From Symsagittifera roscoffensis (Eukaryota > Xenacoelomorpha > Acoela > Convolutidae), in assembly GCF_963678635.1 (NCBI RefSeq), contig NC_087069.1, forward strand, positions 22,540,360-22,604,359: 64,000 bases of DNA, read 5' to 3'. Shown here piece by piece: positions 33,801 through 49,400 of this stretch. The position numbers were made by a program, and so were the translations under genes. Position 1 is the stretch's first letter. Each line of letters starts with the position of its first letter. The notes beneath the pieces were generated by a model, which searched no databases, had not been told where the DNA came from, and was given only the letters and a program-made list of their open reading frames with translations.

Positions 33801-36800
33801 GCATGATGATGTAGCTTTTTCTGGACGACCCGTACAACATCTGATGAAGAATAAAAAAATTTTCAGTTGATTTTTGTTTCTAAACAACTCTTGTCTGCAC
33901 TATTAAGTCTCAAAATTCGATAGTTTCTCAGATAACATGATAATGTAGCTTTGTTTCTGGATGACTTGAACAATCTTAGATAAAAAAATGAATTTTTATT
34001 CATTTTTTTCGGTTCGAAACAATTTTTGTCTTCGTAGTCAAGTCTCAGCAGTCAATAATTTCCGAGATAGCATGATGTAGCTTTTTCTGGATGACTCATA
34101 CATCCTATGATGTAGAAAAACTGTTTCTCAGTTGATTTTTGATTCTGAACAACTCTTGTCTTCATTATCAAGTCTCAAAAATTGATAGTTTCCGAGATAG
34201 CATGATGATGTAGCTTTTTCTGGATGACTCATGCATCCAATGATGAAAAATAAGTTTTGGTCTTGTCGTTTTTTGGTTCTAATTTTTTTTCTGCATTATT
34301 AGGTCTCAACATTCGATAGTTTCTCAGATAGCATGATAATGTAGCTTTTTTTTCTGGATGAGTTAAGCAATCTAAGATAAAAATTTAAATTTTTATTTAC
34401 TCCTTTTTTGGTTCTAAACATTTTATGTCTTCGTAGTCAAGTCTCAGAAGTCAACATTTTCCGAGATAGTATGATGATGTAGCTTTTTCTGGATGACTCA
34501 TACAACCTATGATGTAGAAAAACTGTTTCTCAGTTGATTTTTGATTCTGAACAACTCTTGTCTTCATTATCAAGTCTCAAAAATCGATATTTTCCAGATA
34601 GCATGAAGATGTAGCTTTCTCTGGACGACACATACATCCTATGATGAAGAATAAATTTTTTTTCAGTTGATTTTTGATTCTAAACAACTCTTGTCTTCAT
34701 TATCAAGTCTCAAAAATTGATAGTTTCCGAGATAGCATGATGATGTAGCTTTTTCTGGATGACTCATGCATCCAATGATGAAAAATAAGTTTTGGTCTTG
34801 TCGTTTTTTGGTTCTAATTTTTTTTCTGCATTATTAGGTCTCAACATTCGATAGTTTCTCAGATAGCATGATAAGGTAGCTTTTTTTTCTGGATGAGTTA
34901 AGCAATCTAAGATAAAAATTTAAATTTTTATTTACTCCTTTTTTGGTTCTAAACATTTTATGTCTTCGTAGTCAAGTCTCAGAAGTCAACACTTTCCGAG
35001 ATAGCATGATGATGTAGCTTTTTCTGGATGACTCATACAACCTATGTGGTAGAATAACTGTTTTTCAGTTGATTTTTGATTCTAAACAACTCTTGTCTTC
35101 ATTATCAAGTCTCAAAAATCGATAGTTTCTGAGATCGCAGGATGATGTAGTTTTTTCTGGATGACTCATACATCCTATGTTGAAGATTTTTTTCAGTTGA
35201 TTTTTGATTCTAAGCAGGTTTTATATTCATTATCAAGTCTCAAAAATTGATATTTTCCAGATAGCATGAAGATGTAGCTTTCTCTGGACGACACATACAT
35301 CCTATGATGAAGAATAAATTTTTTTTCAGTTGATTTTTGATTCTAAACAACTCTTGTCTTCATAATCAAGTCTCAAAAGTCGATAGTTTCTGAGATCGCA
35401 GGATGATGTAGCTTTTTCTGGACGACTCATACATCCTATGTTGAAGATTATTTTTTTTCAGTTGATTTTTGATTCTAAGCAACTTTTATATTCATTATCA
35501 AGTCTCAAAAGTCGATATTTTCCAGATAGCATGATGATATAGCTTTTTCTGGACAACTCATACATCCTATGATGAAGATTAATTTTTTGTTGGTTTTTGA
35601 TTCTAAACAATTTTTTTCTTCATAATCAAGTCCCAAAAGTCGATAGTTTCTGAGATCGCAGGATGAAGTAGCTTTTTCTGGATGACTCAAACATCCTATA
35701 TTGAAGATTATTTTTTTTCAGTTGATCTTTGATTCTAAACAATTTTTGTGTTCATTATCAAGTCTCAAAAGTCGATAGTTTCCGAGATAGCATGATGATG
35801 TAGCTTTTTTTGAATGAGTCACACATTCTATGATGAAAAGTAAACTTTTTCCAACTTTTTTTTGGTTCTAAACAACTTTTATATTCATTATCAAGTCTCA
35901 AAAGTCGATATTTTCCAGATAGCATGATGATCTAGCTTTTTCTGGACGACACATACATCCTATGATGAAGAAGAAATTTTTTTTCAGTTGAATTTTGATT
36001 CTAAACAACTCTTGTCTTCTTTATCAAGTCTCAAAAATCAATAGTTCCCGAGATAGCAGGATGGTGTAGCTTTTTCTGGATGACTCATACATCCTATGTT
36101 GAAGATTATTTTTTTTCAAGTTGATTTTTGATTCTAAGCAACTTTTATGTTCATAATCAAGTCTCAAAAGTCGAAATTTTCCAGATAGCATGATGATATA
36201 GCTTTTTCTGGATATTTCATACATCCTAATATGAAGATTTTTTTTTGTTGGTTTTTGATTCTGAACAATTTTTGTCTTCATAATCAAGTCTCAAAAATTG
36301 ATAGTTTCCGAGATAACAGGATTATGTAGCTTTTTCTGGATGATTCATACATCCTATGTTGGAGAATAGTTTTTTTCAGTTGATTTTTGATTCTAAGCAA
36401 CTTTTATGTTCATAATCAAGTCTCAAAAGTCAAAATTTTGCAGATAGCATGATGATGTAGCTTTTTCTGGACGACCCGTACAACATCTGATGAAGAATAA
36501 AAAACTTTTCAGTTGATTTTTGTTTCTAAACAACTCTTGTCTGCATTATTAAGTCTCAAAATTCGATAGTTTCTCAGATAACATGATAATGTAGCTTTGT
36601 TTCTGGATGACTTGAACAATCTTAGATAAAAAAATGAATTTTTATTCATTTTTTTCGGTTCGAAACAATTTTTGTCTTCGTAGTCAAGTCTCAGCAGTCA
36701 ATAATTTCCGAGATAGCATGATGTAGCTTTTTCTGGATGACTCATACATCCTATGATGTAGAAAAACTGTTTCTCAGTTGATTTTTGATTCTGAACAACT

Positions 36801-38600
36801 CTTGTCTTCATTATCAAGTCTCAAAAATTGATAGTTTCCGAGATAGCATGATGATGTAGCTTTTTCTGGATGACTCATGCATCCAATGATGAAAAATAAG
36901 TTTTGGTCTTGTCGTTTTTTGGTTCTAATTTTTTTTCTGCATTATTAGGTCTCAACATTCGATAGTTTCTCAGATAGCATGATAATGTAGCTTTTTTTTC
37001 TGGATGAGTTAAGCAATCTAAGATAAAAATTTAAATTTTTATTTACTCCTTTTTTGGTTCTAAACATTTTATGTCTTCGTAGTCAAGTCTCAGAAGTCAA
37101 CATTTTCCGAGATAGCATGATGATGTAGCTTTTTCTGGATGACTCATACAACCTATGATGTAGAAAAACTGTTTCTCAGTTGATTTTTGATTCTGAACAA
37201 CTCTTGTCTTCATTATCAAGTCTCAAAAATTGATATTTTCCAGATAGCATGAAGATGTAGCTTTCTCTGGACGACACATACATCCTATGATGAAGAATAA
37301 ATTTTTTTTCAGTTGATTTTTGATTCTAAACAACTCTTGTCTTCATTATCAAGTCTCAAAAATTGATATTTTCCGAGATAGCATGATGATGTAGCTTTTT
37401 CTGGATGACTCATGCATCCAATGATGAAAAATAAGTTTTGGTCTTGTCGTTTTTTGGTTCTAATTTTTTTTCTGCATTATTAGGTCTCAACATTCGATAG
37501 TTTCTCAGATAGCATGATAAGGTAGCTTTTTTTTCTGGATGAGTTAAGCAATCTAAGATAAAAATTTAAATTTTTATTTACTCCTTTTTTGGTTCTAAAC
37601 ATTTTATGTCTTCGTAGTCAAGTCTCAGAAGTCAACATTTTCCGAGATAGCATGATGATGTAGCTTTTTCTGGATGACTCATACAACCTATGTGGTAGAA
37701 TAACTGTTTTTCAGTTGATTTTTAATTCTAAACAACTCTTGTCTTCATTATCAAGTCTCAAAAATCGATAGTTTCTGAGATCGCAGGATGATGTAGTTTT
37801 TTCTGGATGACTCATACATCCTATGTTGAAGATTTTTTTTCAGTTGATTTTTGATTCTAAGCAGGTTTTATATTCATTATCAAGTCTCAAAAATTGATAT
37901 TTTCCAGATAGCATGAAGATGTAGCTTTCTCTGGACGACACATACATCCTATGATGAAGAATAAATTTTTTTTCAGTTGATTTTTGATTCTAAACAACTC
38001 TTGTCTTCATAATCAAGTCTCAAAAGTCGATAGTTTCTGAGATCGCAGGATGATGTAGCTTTTTCTGGATGACTCATACATCCTATGTTGAAGATTATTT
38101 TTTTTCAGTTGATTTTTGATTCTAAGCAACTTTTATATTCATTATCAAGTCTCAAAAGTCGATATTTTCCAGATAGCTTGATGATATAGCTTTTTCTGGA
38201 CAACTCATACATCCTATGATGAAGATTAATTTTTTGTTGGTTTTTGATTCTAAACAATTTTTTTCTTCATAATCAAGTCCCAAACGTCGATAGTTTCTGA
38301 GATCGCAGGATGAAGTAGCTTTTTCTGGATGACTCAAACATCCTATATTGAAGATTATTTTTTTTCAGTTGATCTTTGATTCTAAACAATTTTTGTGTTC
38401 ATTATCAAGTCTCAAAAGTCGATAGTTTCCGAGATAGCAGGATTATGTAGCTTTTTCTGGATGACTCATACATCCTATGTTGAAGATTAATTTTTTTCAG
38501 TTGATTTTTGATTCTAAACAAATTTTGTGTTCATTATCAAGTCTTAAAAGTCGATATTTTCCAAATAGCTTGATGATGTAGCTTTTTCTGGATGATTCAT
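30900..38600 (+). repeat. Higher-order repeat, ~2.38-2.65-kb period, three copies
   Basis: The marker CTGGATATTTCATACATCC (about 31178) recurs near 33562 and 36208, giving offsets of 2,384 and 2,646. The series 35505-35690 recurs at 38152 (offset 2,647). The difference of 262 bases between units equals two monomers. Each unit also carries a divergent TCTGGATGACTTGAACAATC monomer. Confidence 0.85.
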
Positions 38601-41600
38601 GCATCCTATGATGTAGAATATCTGTTTTTCAGTTGATTTTTGTCTCTAAACAACTCTTGTGCTATTTATCAAGTCTCAAAAATCAATAGTTTCCAAGATA
38701 GCATGATGGTATAGCTTTTTCTGGACAACTCATACATCCTATGATGAAGATTATTTTTTTTGTTGGTTTTGGATTCTAAACAATTTTTGTCTTCATAATC
38801 AAGTCTCGAAAGTCGATAGTTTCTGAGATCGCAGGATGATGTAGCTTTTGCTGGATGAATCATAGATCCTATATTGAAGATTAGTTTTTTTCAGTTGATC
38901 TTTGATTCTAAACAATTTTAGTGTTCATTATCAAGTCTCAAAAGTCGATAGTTTCCGAGATAGCAGGATTATGTAGCTTTTTCTGGATGACTCATACATC
39001 CTATGTTGAAGATTATTTTTTTTCAGTTGATTTTTGATTCTAAACAAATTTTGTGTTCATTATCAAGTCATAAAAGTCAATATTTTCCAAATAGCTTGAT
39101 GATGTAGCTTTTTCTGGATGATTCATACATCCTATGATGTAGAATAACTGTTTTTCAGTTGATTTTTGATTCTAAACAACTCTTGTCTTTATTATCAAGT
39201 CTCAAAAATTGATAGTTTCCGAGATAGCAGGATGATGTAGCTTTTTCTGGATGACTCATACATCCTATGTTGAAGAATAATTTTTTTTTCAGTTGATTTT
39301 TGATTCTAAGCAATTTTTATGTTCATAATCAAGTCTCAATAGTCAAAATTTTCCAGAAAGCATGATGATATAGCTTTTTCTGGACAACTCATACATCCTA
39401 TGATGAAGATTATTTTTTTTGTTGGTTTTGGATTCTAAACAATTTTTGTCTTCATAATCAAGTCTCAAAAGTCGATAGTTTCCGAGATAGCAGGATTATG
39501 TAGCTTTTTCTGGATGACTCATACATCCTATGTTGAAGATTAATTTTTTCAGTTGATTTTTGATTCTAAACAAATTTTGTGTTCATTATCAAGTCTTAAA
39601 AGTCGATATTTTCCAAGATAGCATGATGATATAGCTTTTTCTGGACAACTCATACATCCTATGATGAAGATTATTTTTTTTGTTGGTTTTGGATTCTAAA
39701 CAATTTTTGTCTTCGTAATCAAGTCTCAAAAGTCGATAGTTTCTGAGATCGCAGGATGATGTAGCTTTTTCTGGATGACTCATACATCCTATGTTGAAGA
39801 TTAATTTTTTCAGTTGATTTTTGATTCTAAACAACTCTTGTCTTCATTATCAAGTCTCAAAAATCAATAGTTTCCGAGATAGCAGGATGATGTAGCTTTT
39901 TCTGGACGACCCAAACATCCTATGATGAAGATTATTTTTTTTCAGTTGATCTTTGATTCTAAACAATTTTTGTGTTCATTATCAAGTCTCAAAAGTCGAT
40001 AGTTTCCGAGATAGCAGGATTATGTAGCTTTTTCTGGATGACTCATACATCCTATGTTGAAGATTAATTTTTTTCAGTTGATTTTTGATTCTAAACAAAT
40101 TTTGTGTTCATTATCAAGTCTTAAAAGTCGATATTTTCCAAATAGCTTGATGATGTAGCTTTTTCTGGATGATTCATGCATCCTATGATGTAGAATATCT
40201 GTTTTTCAGTTGATTTTTGTCTCTAAACAACTCTTGTGCTATTTATCAAGTCTCAAAAATCAATAGTTTCCAAGATAGCATGATGGTATAACTTTTTCTG
40301 GACAACTCATACATCCTATGATGAAGATTATTTTTTTTGTTGGTTTTGGATTCTAAACAATTTTTGTCTTCATAATCAAGTCTCAAAAGTCGATAGTTTC
40401 TGAGATCGCAGGATGATGTAGCTTTTGCTGGATGAATCATACATCCTATGTTGAAGATTAATTTTTTCAGTTGATTTTTGATTCTAAACAACTCTTGTCT
40501 TCATTATCAAGTCTCAAAAATCAATAGTTTCCGAGATAGCAGGATGATGTAGCTTTTTCTGGACGACCCAAACATCCTATGATGAAGATTATTTTTTTTC
40601 AGTTGATCTTTGATTCTAAACAATTTTTGTGTTCATTATCAAGTCTCAAAAGTCGATAGTTTCCGAGATAGCAGGATTATGTAGCTTTTTCTGGATGACT
40701 CATACATCCTATGTTGAAGATTAATTTTTTTCAGTTGATTTTTGATTCTAAACAAATTTTGTGTTCATTATCAAGTCTTAAAAGTCGATATTTTCCAAAT
40801 AGCTTGATGATGTAGCTTTTTCTGGATGATTCATGCATCCTATGATGTAGAATGTCTGTTTTTCAGTTGATTTTTGTCTCTAAACAACTCTTGTGCTATT
40901 TATCAAGTCTCAAAAATCAATAGTTTCCAAGATAGCATGATGGTATAACTTTTTCTGGACAACTCATACATCCTATGATGAAGATTATTTTTTTTGTTGG
41001 TTGTGGATTCTAAACAATTTTTGTCTTCATAATCAAGTCTCAAAAGTCGATAGTTTCTGAGATCGCAGGATGATGTAGCTTTTGCTGGATGAATCATAGA
41101 TCCTATATTGAAGATTAGTTTTTTTCAGTTGATCTTTGATTCTAAACAATTTTAGTGTTCATTATCAAGTCTCAAAAGTCGATAGTTTCCGAGATAGCAG
41201 GATTATGTAGCTTTTTCTGGATGACTCATACATCCTATGTTGAAGATTATTTTTTTTCAGTTGATTTTTGAATCTAAACAAATTTTGTGTTCATTATCAA
41301 GTCATAAAAGTCAATATTTTCCAAATAGTTTGATGATGTAGCTTTTTCTGGATGATTCATACATCCTATGATGTAGAATAACTGTTTTTCAGTTGATTTT
41401 TGATCCTAAACAACTCTTGTCTTTATTATCAAGTCTCAAAAATCGATAGTTTCCGAGATAGCAGGATGATGTAGCTTTTTCTGGATGACTCATACATCCT
41501 ATGTTGAAGAATAATTTTTTTTTTCAGTTGATTTTTGATTCTAAGCAATTTTTATGTTCATAATCAAGTCTCAATAGTCAAAATTTTCCAGAAAGCATGA

Positions 41601-43750
41601 TGATCTAGCTTTTTCTGGACAACTCATACATCCTATGATGAAGATTATTTTTTTTGTTGGTTTTGGATTCTAAACAATTTTTGTCTTCATAATCAAGTCT
41701 CAAAAGTCGATAGTTTTTGAGATCGCAGGATGATGTAGCTTTTTCTGGATGACTCATACATCCTATATTGAAGATTATTTTTTTTCAGTTGATCTTTGAT
41801 TCTAAACAATTTTTGTGTTCATTATCAAGTCTCAAAAGTCGATAGTTTCCGAGATAGCAGGATTATGTAGCTTTTTCTGGATGACTCATACATCCTATGT
41901 TGAAGATTAATTTTTTCAGTTGATTTTTGATTCTAAACAAATTTTTTGTTCATTATCAAGTCTTAAAAGTCGATATTTTCCAAGATAGCATGATGATATA
42001 GCTTTTTCTGGACAACTCATACATCCTATGATGAAGATTATTTTTTTTGTTGGTTTTGGATTCTAAACAATTTTTGTCTTCGTAATCAAGTCTCAAAAGT
42101 CGATAGTTTCTGAGATCGCAGGATGATGTAGCTTTTTCTGGATGACTCATACATCCTATGTTGAAGATTAATTTTTTCTTTCTAAACAACTCTTGTCTTC
42201 ATTATCAAGTCTCAAAAATCAATAGTTTCCGAGATAGCAGGATGATGTAGCTTTTTCTGGACGACCCAAACATCCTATGATGAAGATTATTTTTTTTCAG
42301 TTGATCTTTGATTCTAAACAATTTTTGTGTTCATTATCAAGTCTCAAAAGTCGATAGTTTCCGAGATAGCAGGATTATGTAGCTTTTTCTGGATGACTCA
42401 TACATCCTATGTTGAAGATTAGTTTTTTTCAGTTGATTTTTGATTCTAAACAAATTTTGTGTTCATTATCAAGTCTTAAAAGTCGATATTTTCCAAATAG
42501 CTTGATGATGTAGCTTTTTCTGGATGATTCATGCATCCTATGATGTAGAATATCTGTTTTTCAGTTGATTTTTGTCTCTAAACAACTCTTGTGCTATTTA
42601 TCAAGTCTCAAAAATCAATAGTTTCCAAGATAGCATGATGGTATAGCTTTTTCTGGACAACTCATACATCCTATGATGAAGATTATTTTTTTTGTTGGTT
42701 TTGGATTCTAAACAATTTTTGTCTTCATAATCAAGTCTCAAAAGTCGATAGTTTCTGAGATCGCAGGATGATGTAGCTTTTGCTGGATGAATCATAGATC
42801 CTATATTGAAGATTAGTTTTTTTCAGTTGATCTTTGATTCTAAACAATTTTAGTGTTCATTATCAAGTCTCAAAAGTCGATAGTTTCCGAGATAGCAGGA
42901 TTATGTAGCTTTTTCTGGATGACTCATACATCCTATGTTGAAGATTATTTTTTTTCAGTTGATTTTTGATTCTAAACAAATTTTGTGTTCATTATCAAGT
43001 CATAAAAGTCAATATTTTCCAAATAGCTTGATGATGTAGCTTTTTCTGGATGATTCATACATCCTATGATGTAGAATAACTGTTTTTCAGTTGATTTTTG
43101 ATTCTAAACAACTCTTGTCTTTATTATCAATTCTCAAAAATCGATAGTTTCCGAGATAGCAGGATGATGTAGTTTTTTCTGGATGACTCATACATCCTAT
43201 GTTGAAGAATAATTTTTTTTTTCAGTTGATTTTTGATTCTAAGCAATTTTTATGTTCATAATCAAGTCTCAATAGTCAAAATTTTCCAGAAAGCATGATG
43301 ATATAGCTTTTTCTGGACAACTCATACATCCTATGATGAAGATTATTTTTTTTGTTGGTTTTGGATTCTAAACAATTTTTGTCTTCATAATCAAGTCTCA
43401 AAAGTCGATAGTTTTTGAGATCGCAGGATGATGTAGCTTTTTCTGGATGACTCATACATCCTATATTGAAGATTATTTTTTTTCAGTTGATCTTTGATTC
43501 TAAACAATTTTTGTGTTCATTATCAAGTCTCAAAAGTCGATAGTTTCCGAGATAGCAGGATTATGTAGCTTTTTCTGGATGACTCATACATCCTATGTTG
43601 AAGATTAATTTTTTCAGTTGATTTTTGATTCTAAACAAATTTTGTGTTCATTATCAAGTCTTAAAAGTCAATATTTTCCAAATAGCTTGATGATGTAGCT
43701 TTTTCTGGATGATTCATACATCCTATGATGTAGAATAACTGTTTTTCAGT
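38600..43750 (+). repeat. Nested higher-order repeats (657 bp, ~1.7 kb, ~2.37 kb)
   Basis: Monomer signatures such as GCTTTTGCTGGATGAATCAT and CTCTTGTGCTATTTATCAAG recur at starts near 38669, 40246, 40903 and 42601 (offsets 1,577, 657 and 1,698), while 39589 recurs at 41956 (2,367, including a 12-bp loss near 42178). These mixed periods indicate repeated unequal exchange between units of different length. Confidence 0.75.
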
Positions 43751-43779
43751 TGATTTTTGTCTCTAAACAACTCTTGTGC

Positions 43780-46700
43780 TCATTATCAAGTCTCAAAAAT
43801 CAATAGTTTCCAAGATAGCATGATGATGTAGCTTTTTCTGGATGACTCATACATCCTATTATGAAGATTATTTTTTTAAATTTTTTTTTCTAAGCGACTT
43901 TTATCTTCATTCTCAAGTCTCAAAAGTCGAAATTTTCCAGATAGCGTGATGATGTAGCTTTTTCTGGACGACCCATACATCCTATGATGAAGAATATTTT
44001 TTTTTTCAGTTGATTTTTGATTCTAAACAACTCTTGTCTTTTTTATCAAGTCTCAAGAATCGATAGTTTCCGAGATAGCAGGATGATGTAGCTTTTTCTG
44101 GACGACACATACATCCTAAGATGAAGAATAAATTTTTTTTCAGTTGATTTTTGATTCTAAACAACTCTTGTCTTCATTATCAAGTCTCAAAAATCAATAG
44201 TTTCCGAGATAGCAGGATGATGTAGCTTTTTCTGGACGACCCAAACATCCTATGATGAAGAATATATTTTTTTTCAGTTGATTTTTGATTCTAAACAACT
44301 TTTATATTCATTATCAAGTCTCAAAAGTCGATATTTTCCAGATAGCATGATGATGTAGCTTTTTCTGGACGACACATACATCCTATGATGAAGAATAAAA
44401 TTTTTTCAGTTGATTTTTGATTCTAAACAACTCTTGTCTTCATTATCAAGTCTCAAAAATCAATAGTTTCCGAGATAGCAGGATGATGTAGCTTTTTCTG
44501 GATGACTCATACATCCTATGTTGAAGATTATTTTTTTTCAGTTGATCTTTGATTCTAAACAATTTTTGTGTTCATTATCAAGTCTCAAAAGTCGATAGTT
44601 TCCGAGATAGCAGGATTATGTAGCTTTTTCTGGATGACTCATACATCCTATGTTGAAGATTAATTTTTTCAGTTGATTTTTGATTCTAAGCAACTTTTAT
44701 GTTCATAATCAAGTCTCAATAGTCAAAATTTTCCAGAAAGCATGATGATATAGCTTTTTCTGGACAACTCATACATCCTATGATGAACATTATTTTTTTT
44801 TGTTGGTTTTGGATTCTAAACAATTTTTGTGTTCATTATCAAGTCTCAAAAGTCGATAGTTTCCGAGATAGCAGGATTATGTAGCTTTTTCTGGATGACT
44901 CATACATCCTATGTTGAAGATTAATTTTTTCAGTTGATTTTTGATTCTAAGCAACTTTTATGTTCATAATCAAGTCTCAAAAGTCGATATTTTCCAGATA
45001 GCATAATGATGTAGCTTTTTCTGGACTACACATACATCCTATGATGAAGAATAAAATTTTTTCAGTTGATTTTTGATTCTAAACAACTCTTGTCTTCATT
45101 ATCAAGTCTCAAAAGTCGATAGTTTTTGAGATCGCAGGATGATGTAGCTTTTTCTGGTTGACTCATACATCCTATATTGAAGATTATTTTTTTCAGTTGA
45201 TCTTTGATTCTAAACAATTTTTGTGTTCATTATCAAGTCTCAAAAGTCGATAGTTTCCGAGATAGCAGGATTATGTAGCTTTTTCTGGATGACTCATACA
45301 TCCTATGTTGAAGATTAATTTTTTCAGTTGATTTTTGATTCTAAACAAATTTTGTGTTCATTATCAAGTCTTAAAAGTCAATATTTTCCAAGATAGCATG
45401 ATGATGTAGCTTTTTCTGGATGATTCATACATCCTATGATGTAGAATAACTGTTTTTCAGTTGAGTTTTGTCTCTAAACAACTCTTGTGCTCATTATCAA
45501 GTCTCAAAAATCAATAGTTTCCAAGATAGCATGATGATGTAGCTTTTTCTGGATGACTCATACATCCTATGAAGAAGAAAAAATTTTTTTTTCAGTTGAT
45601 TTTTGATTCTAAACAACTCTTGTCTTTTTTATTAAGTCTCAAAAATCGCTAGTTTCCGAGATAGCAGGATGATGTAGCTTTTTCTGGATGACTCATACAT
45701 CCTATGTTGAAGATTAATTTTTTCAGTTGATTTTTGATTCTAAACAAATTTTGTGTTCATTATCAAGTCTTAAAAGTCAATATTTTCCAAGATAGCATGA
45801 TGATGTAGCTTTTTCTGGATGATTCATACATCCTATGATGTAGAATAACTGTTTTTCAGTTGATTTTTGTCTCTAAACAACTCTTGTGCTCATTATCAAG
45901 TCTCAAAAATCAATAGTTTCCAAGATAGCATGATGATGTAGCTTTTTCTGGATGACTCATACATCCTATTATGAAGATTATTTTTTTTAAATTTTTTTCT
46001 AAGCGACTTTTATCTTCATTCTCAAGTCTCAAAAGTCGAAATTTTCCAGATAGCGTGATGATGTAGCTTTTTCTGGACGACCCATACATCCTATGATGAA
46101 GAATATATTTTTTTTTTCAGTTGATTTTTGATTCTAAACAACTCTTGTCTTTTTTATCAAGTCTCAAGAATCGATAGTTTCCGAGATAGCAGGATGATGT
46201 AGCTTTTTCTGGACGACACATACATCCTATGATGAAGAATAAATTTTTTTTCAGTTGATTTTTGATTCTAAACAACTCTTGTCTTCATTATCAAGTCTCA
46301 AAAATCAATAATTTCCGAGATAGCAGGATGATGTAGCTTTTTCTGGACGACCCAAACATCCTATGATGAAGAATATATTTTTTTTCAGTTGATTTTTGAT
46401 TCTAAACAACTTTTATATTCATTATCAAGTCTCAAAAGTCGATATTTTCCAGATAGCATGATGATGTAGCTTTTTCTGGACGACACATACATCCTATGAT
46501 GAAGAATAAAATTTTTTCAGTTGATTTTTGATTCTAAACAACTCTTGTCTTCATTATCAAGTCTCAAAAATCAATAGTTTCCGAGATAGCAGGATGATGT
46601 AGCTTTTTCTGGATGACTCATACATCCTATGTTGAAGATTATTTTTTTTCAAGTTGGTTTTTGATTCTAAGCAACTTTATGTTCACAATCAAGTCTCAAA
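43780..46700 (+). repeat. Higher-order repeat, ~2,111-bp period
   Basis: The block with TATCAAGTCTCAAGAATCGAT (about 44045) recurs at about 46155. Neighbours GATAGCGTGATGATGTAGC and GACCCAAACATCCTATGATG keep order and spacing. Confidence 0.75.
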
Positions 46701-49400
46701 AGTCGAAATTTTCCAGATAGCATGATGATATAGCTTTTTCTGGATAACTCATACATCCTAAGATGAAGATTATTTTTTTTGTTGGTTTTTGATTCTGAAC
46801 AATTTTTGTCTTCATAATCAAGTCTCAAAAGTCGATAGTTTATGAGATCGCAGGATAATGTAGCTTTTTCTGGACGACCCACACATCCTATGATGAAGAA
46901 TATATTTTTTTTCAGGTGATTTTTGATTCTAAACAACTTTTATATTCATTATCAAGTCTCAAAAGTCGATATTTTTCAGATAGCATGATGATAGAGCTTT
47001 TTCTGGACGACACATACATCCTATGATGAAGAATAAATTTTTTTTCAGTTGATTTTTGATTCTAAACAACTCTTGTCTTCATTATCAAGTCTCAAAAATC
47101 AATAGTTTCCGAGATAGCAGGATGATGTAGCTTTTTCTGGATGACTCATACATCCTATGTTGAAGATTATTTTTTTCAAGTTGATTTTTGATTCTAAGCA
47201 ACTTTTATGTTCATAATCAAGTCTCAGAAGTCGAAATTTTCCAGATAGCATGATGATATAGCTTTTTCTGGATAACTCATACATCCTAAGATGAAGATTA
47301 TTTTTTTTTGTTGGTTTTTGATTCTGAACAATTTTTGTCTTCATAATCAAGTCTCAAAAGTCGATAGTTTATGCGATCGCAGGATGATGTAGCTTTTTCT
47401 GGATGACTCATACATCCTATATTGAAGATTATTTTTTTTCAGTTGATTTTTGATTCTAAACAACTCTTGTGCTCACTATCAAGTCTCAAAAAACAATAGT
47501 TTCTAAGATAGCATGATGATGTAGCTTTTTCTGGATGACTCATACATCCTATTATGAAGATAAGTTTTTTTTTCTTTTTTTTTTCTAAGCGACTTTTATC
47601 TTCATTCTTCTCAAGTCTCAAAAGTCGAAATTTTCCAGATAGCATGATGATGTAGCTTTTTCTGGACGACACATACATCCTATGTTGAAGAATAAATTTT
47701 TTTTCAGTTGATTTTCAATTCTAAACAACTTTTATATTCATTAGCAAGTCTCAAAAGTCGATATTTTCCAGATAGCATGATGATGTAGCTTTTTCTGGAC
47801 GACACATACATCCTATGATGAAGAATAAATTTTTTTTCAGTTGATTTTTGATTCTAAACAACTCTTGTCTTTATTATCAAGTCTCAAAAATCAATAGTTT
47901 CCGAGATAGCAAGATGATGTAGCTTTTTCTGGATGACTCATACATCCTATGTTGAAGATTTTTTTTTTCAGTTGATTTTTGATTCTAAGTAACTTTTATG
48001 TTCATAATCAAGTCTCAAAAGTCGAATTTTTCCAGATAGCATGATGATATAGATTTTTCTGGATAACTCATACATCCTATGATAAAGATTATTTTTTTTG
48101 TTGGTTTTTGATTCTAAACAATTTTTGTCTTCATATTCAAGTATCAAAAGTCGATAGTTTATGAGATCGCAGGATGATGTAGCTTTTTCTGGATGACTCA
48201 TACATCCTATATTGAAGATTATTTTTTTTCAGTTGATTTTTGATTCTAAGCAACATTTAGGTTCATTATCAAGTCTCAAAAGTCGATACTTTCCAGATAG
48301 CATGATGATGTAGCTTTTTCTGGACGACCCATACATCCTATGATGAAGAATAATTTTTTTTCAGTTGATTTTTGATTCTAAACAACTCTTGTCTTTATTA
48401 TCAAGTCTCAAAAATCGATAGTTTCCGAGATAGCAGGATGATGTAGCTTTTTCTGGATGACTCATACATCCTATATTGAAGATTTTTTTTTAAGTTGATT
48501 TTTGATTCTAAGCAACTTTTATGTTCATAATCAAGTCTCAAAAGTCAAATTTTCCAGATAGCATGATGATATAGCTTTTTCTGGACAACTCATACATCCT
48601 ATGATGAAGATTTTTTTTTGTTGGTTTTCGATTCTAAACAATTTTTGTCTTCATAATCAAGTCTCAAAAGTCGATAGTTTCTGAGATCGCAGGATGATGT
48701 AGCTTTTTCTGGATGACTCATACATCCTATATTGAAGATTATTTTTTTTCAGTTGTTTTTTGATTCTAAGCAATTTTTAGGTTCATTGTCAAGTCTCAAA
48801 AGTCGATAGTTTCCGAGATAGCAGGATTATGTAGCTTTTTCTGGATGACTCATACATCCTATGTTGAAGATTAATTTTTTTTTCAGTTGATTTTTGATTC
48901 TAAACAACTTTTATATTCATTATCAAGTCTCAAAAATCGATATTTTCCAGATAGCTTAATGATGTAGCTTTTTCTGGATGATTCATACATCCTATGATGT
49001 AGAATATTTGTTTTTCAGTTGATTTTTGATTCTAAACAACTCTTGTGCTCATTATCAAGTCTCAGAAATCGATAGTTTCCAAGATAGCATGATGATGTAG
49101 CTTTTTATGGATGACTCATACATCCTATTATGAAGATTAGTTTTTTTTCAATTTTTTTTTTAATTCTAAGCTACTTTTATCTTCATTCTCAAGTCTGAAA
49201 AGTCGAAATTTTCCAGATAGCATGATGATGTAGCTTTTTCTGGACGACACATACATCCTATGATGAAGAATAATTTTTTTTTTCAGTTGATTTTCGATTC
49301 TAAACATTTTTTATATTCATTATCAAGTCTCAAAAATCGATATTTTCCAGATAGCATGATGATGTAGCTTTTTCTGGACGACAGATACATCCTATGAAGA
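46700..49400 (+). repeat. Satellite monomers, mixed order
   Basis: Ordinary monomers alternating GGATGACTCAT and GGACGAC(A/C)CAT boxes, with variants CTGGATAACTCATACATCC and TTTATG(A/C)GATCGCAGG. No single long period stands out by eye, although 46.7-47.2 and 47.2-47.4 kb are similar. Confidence 0.6.
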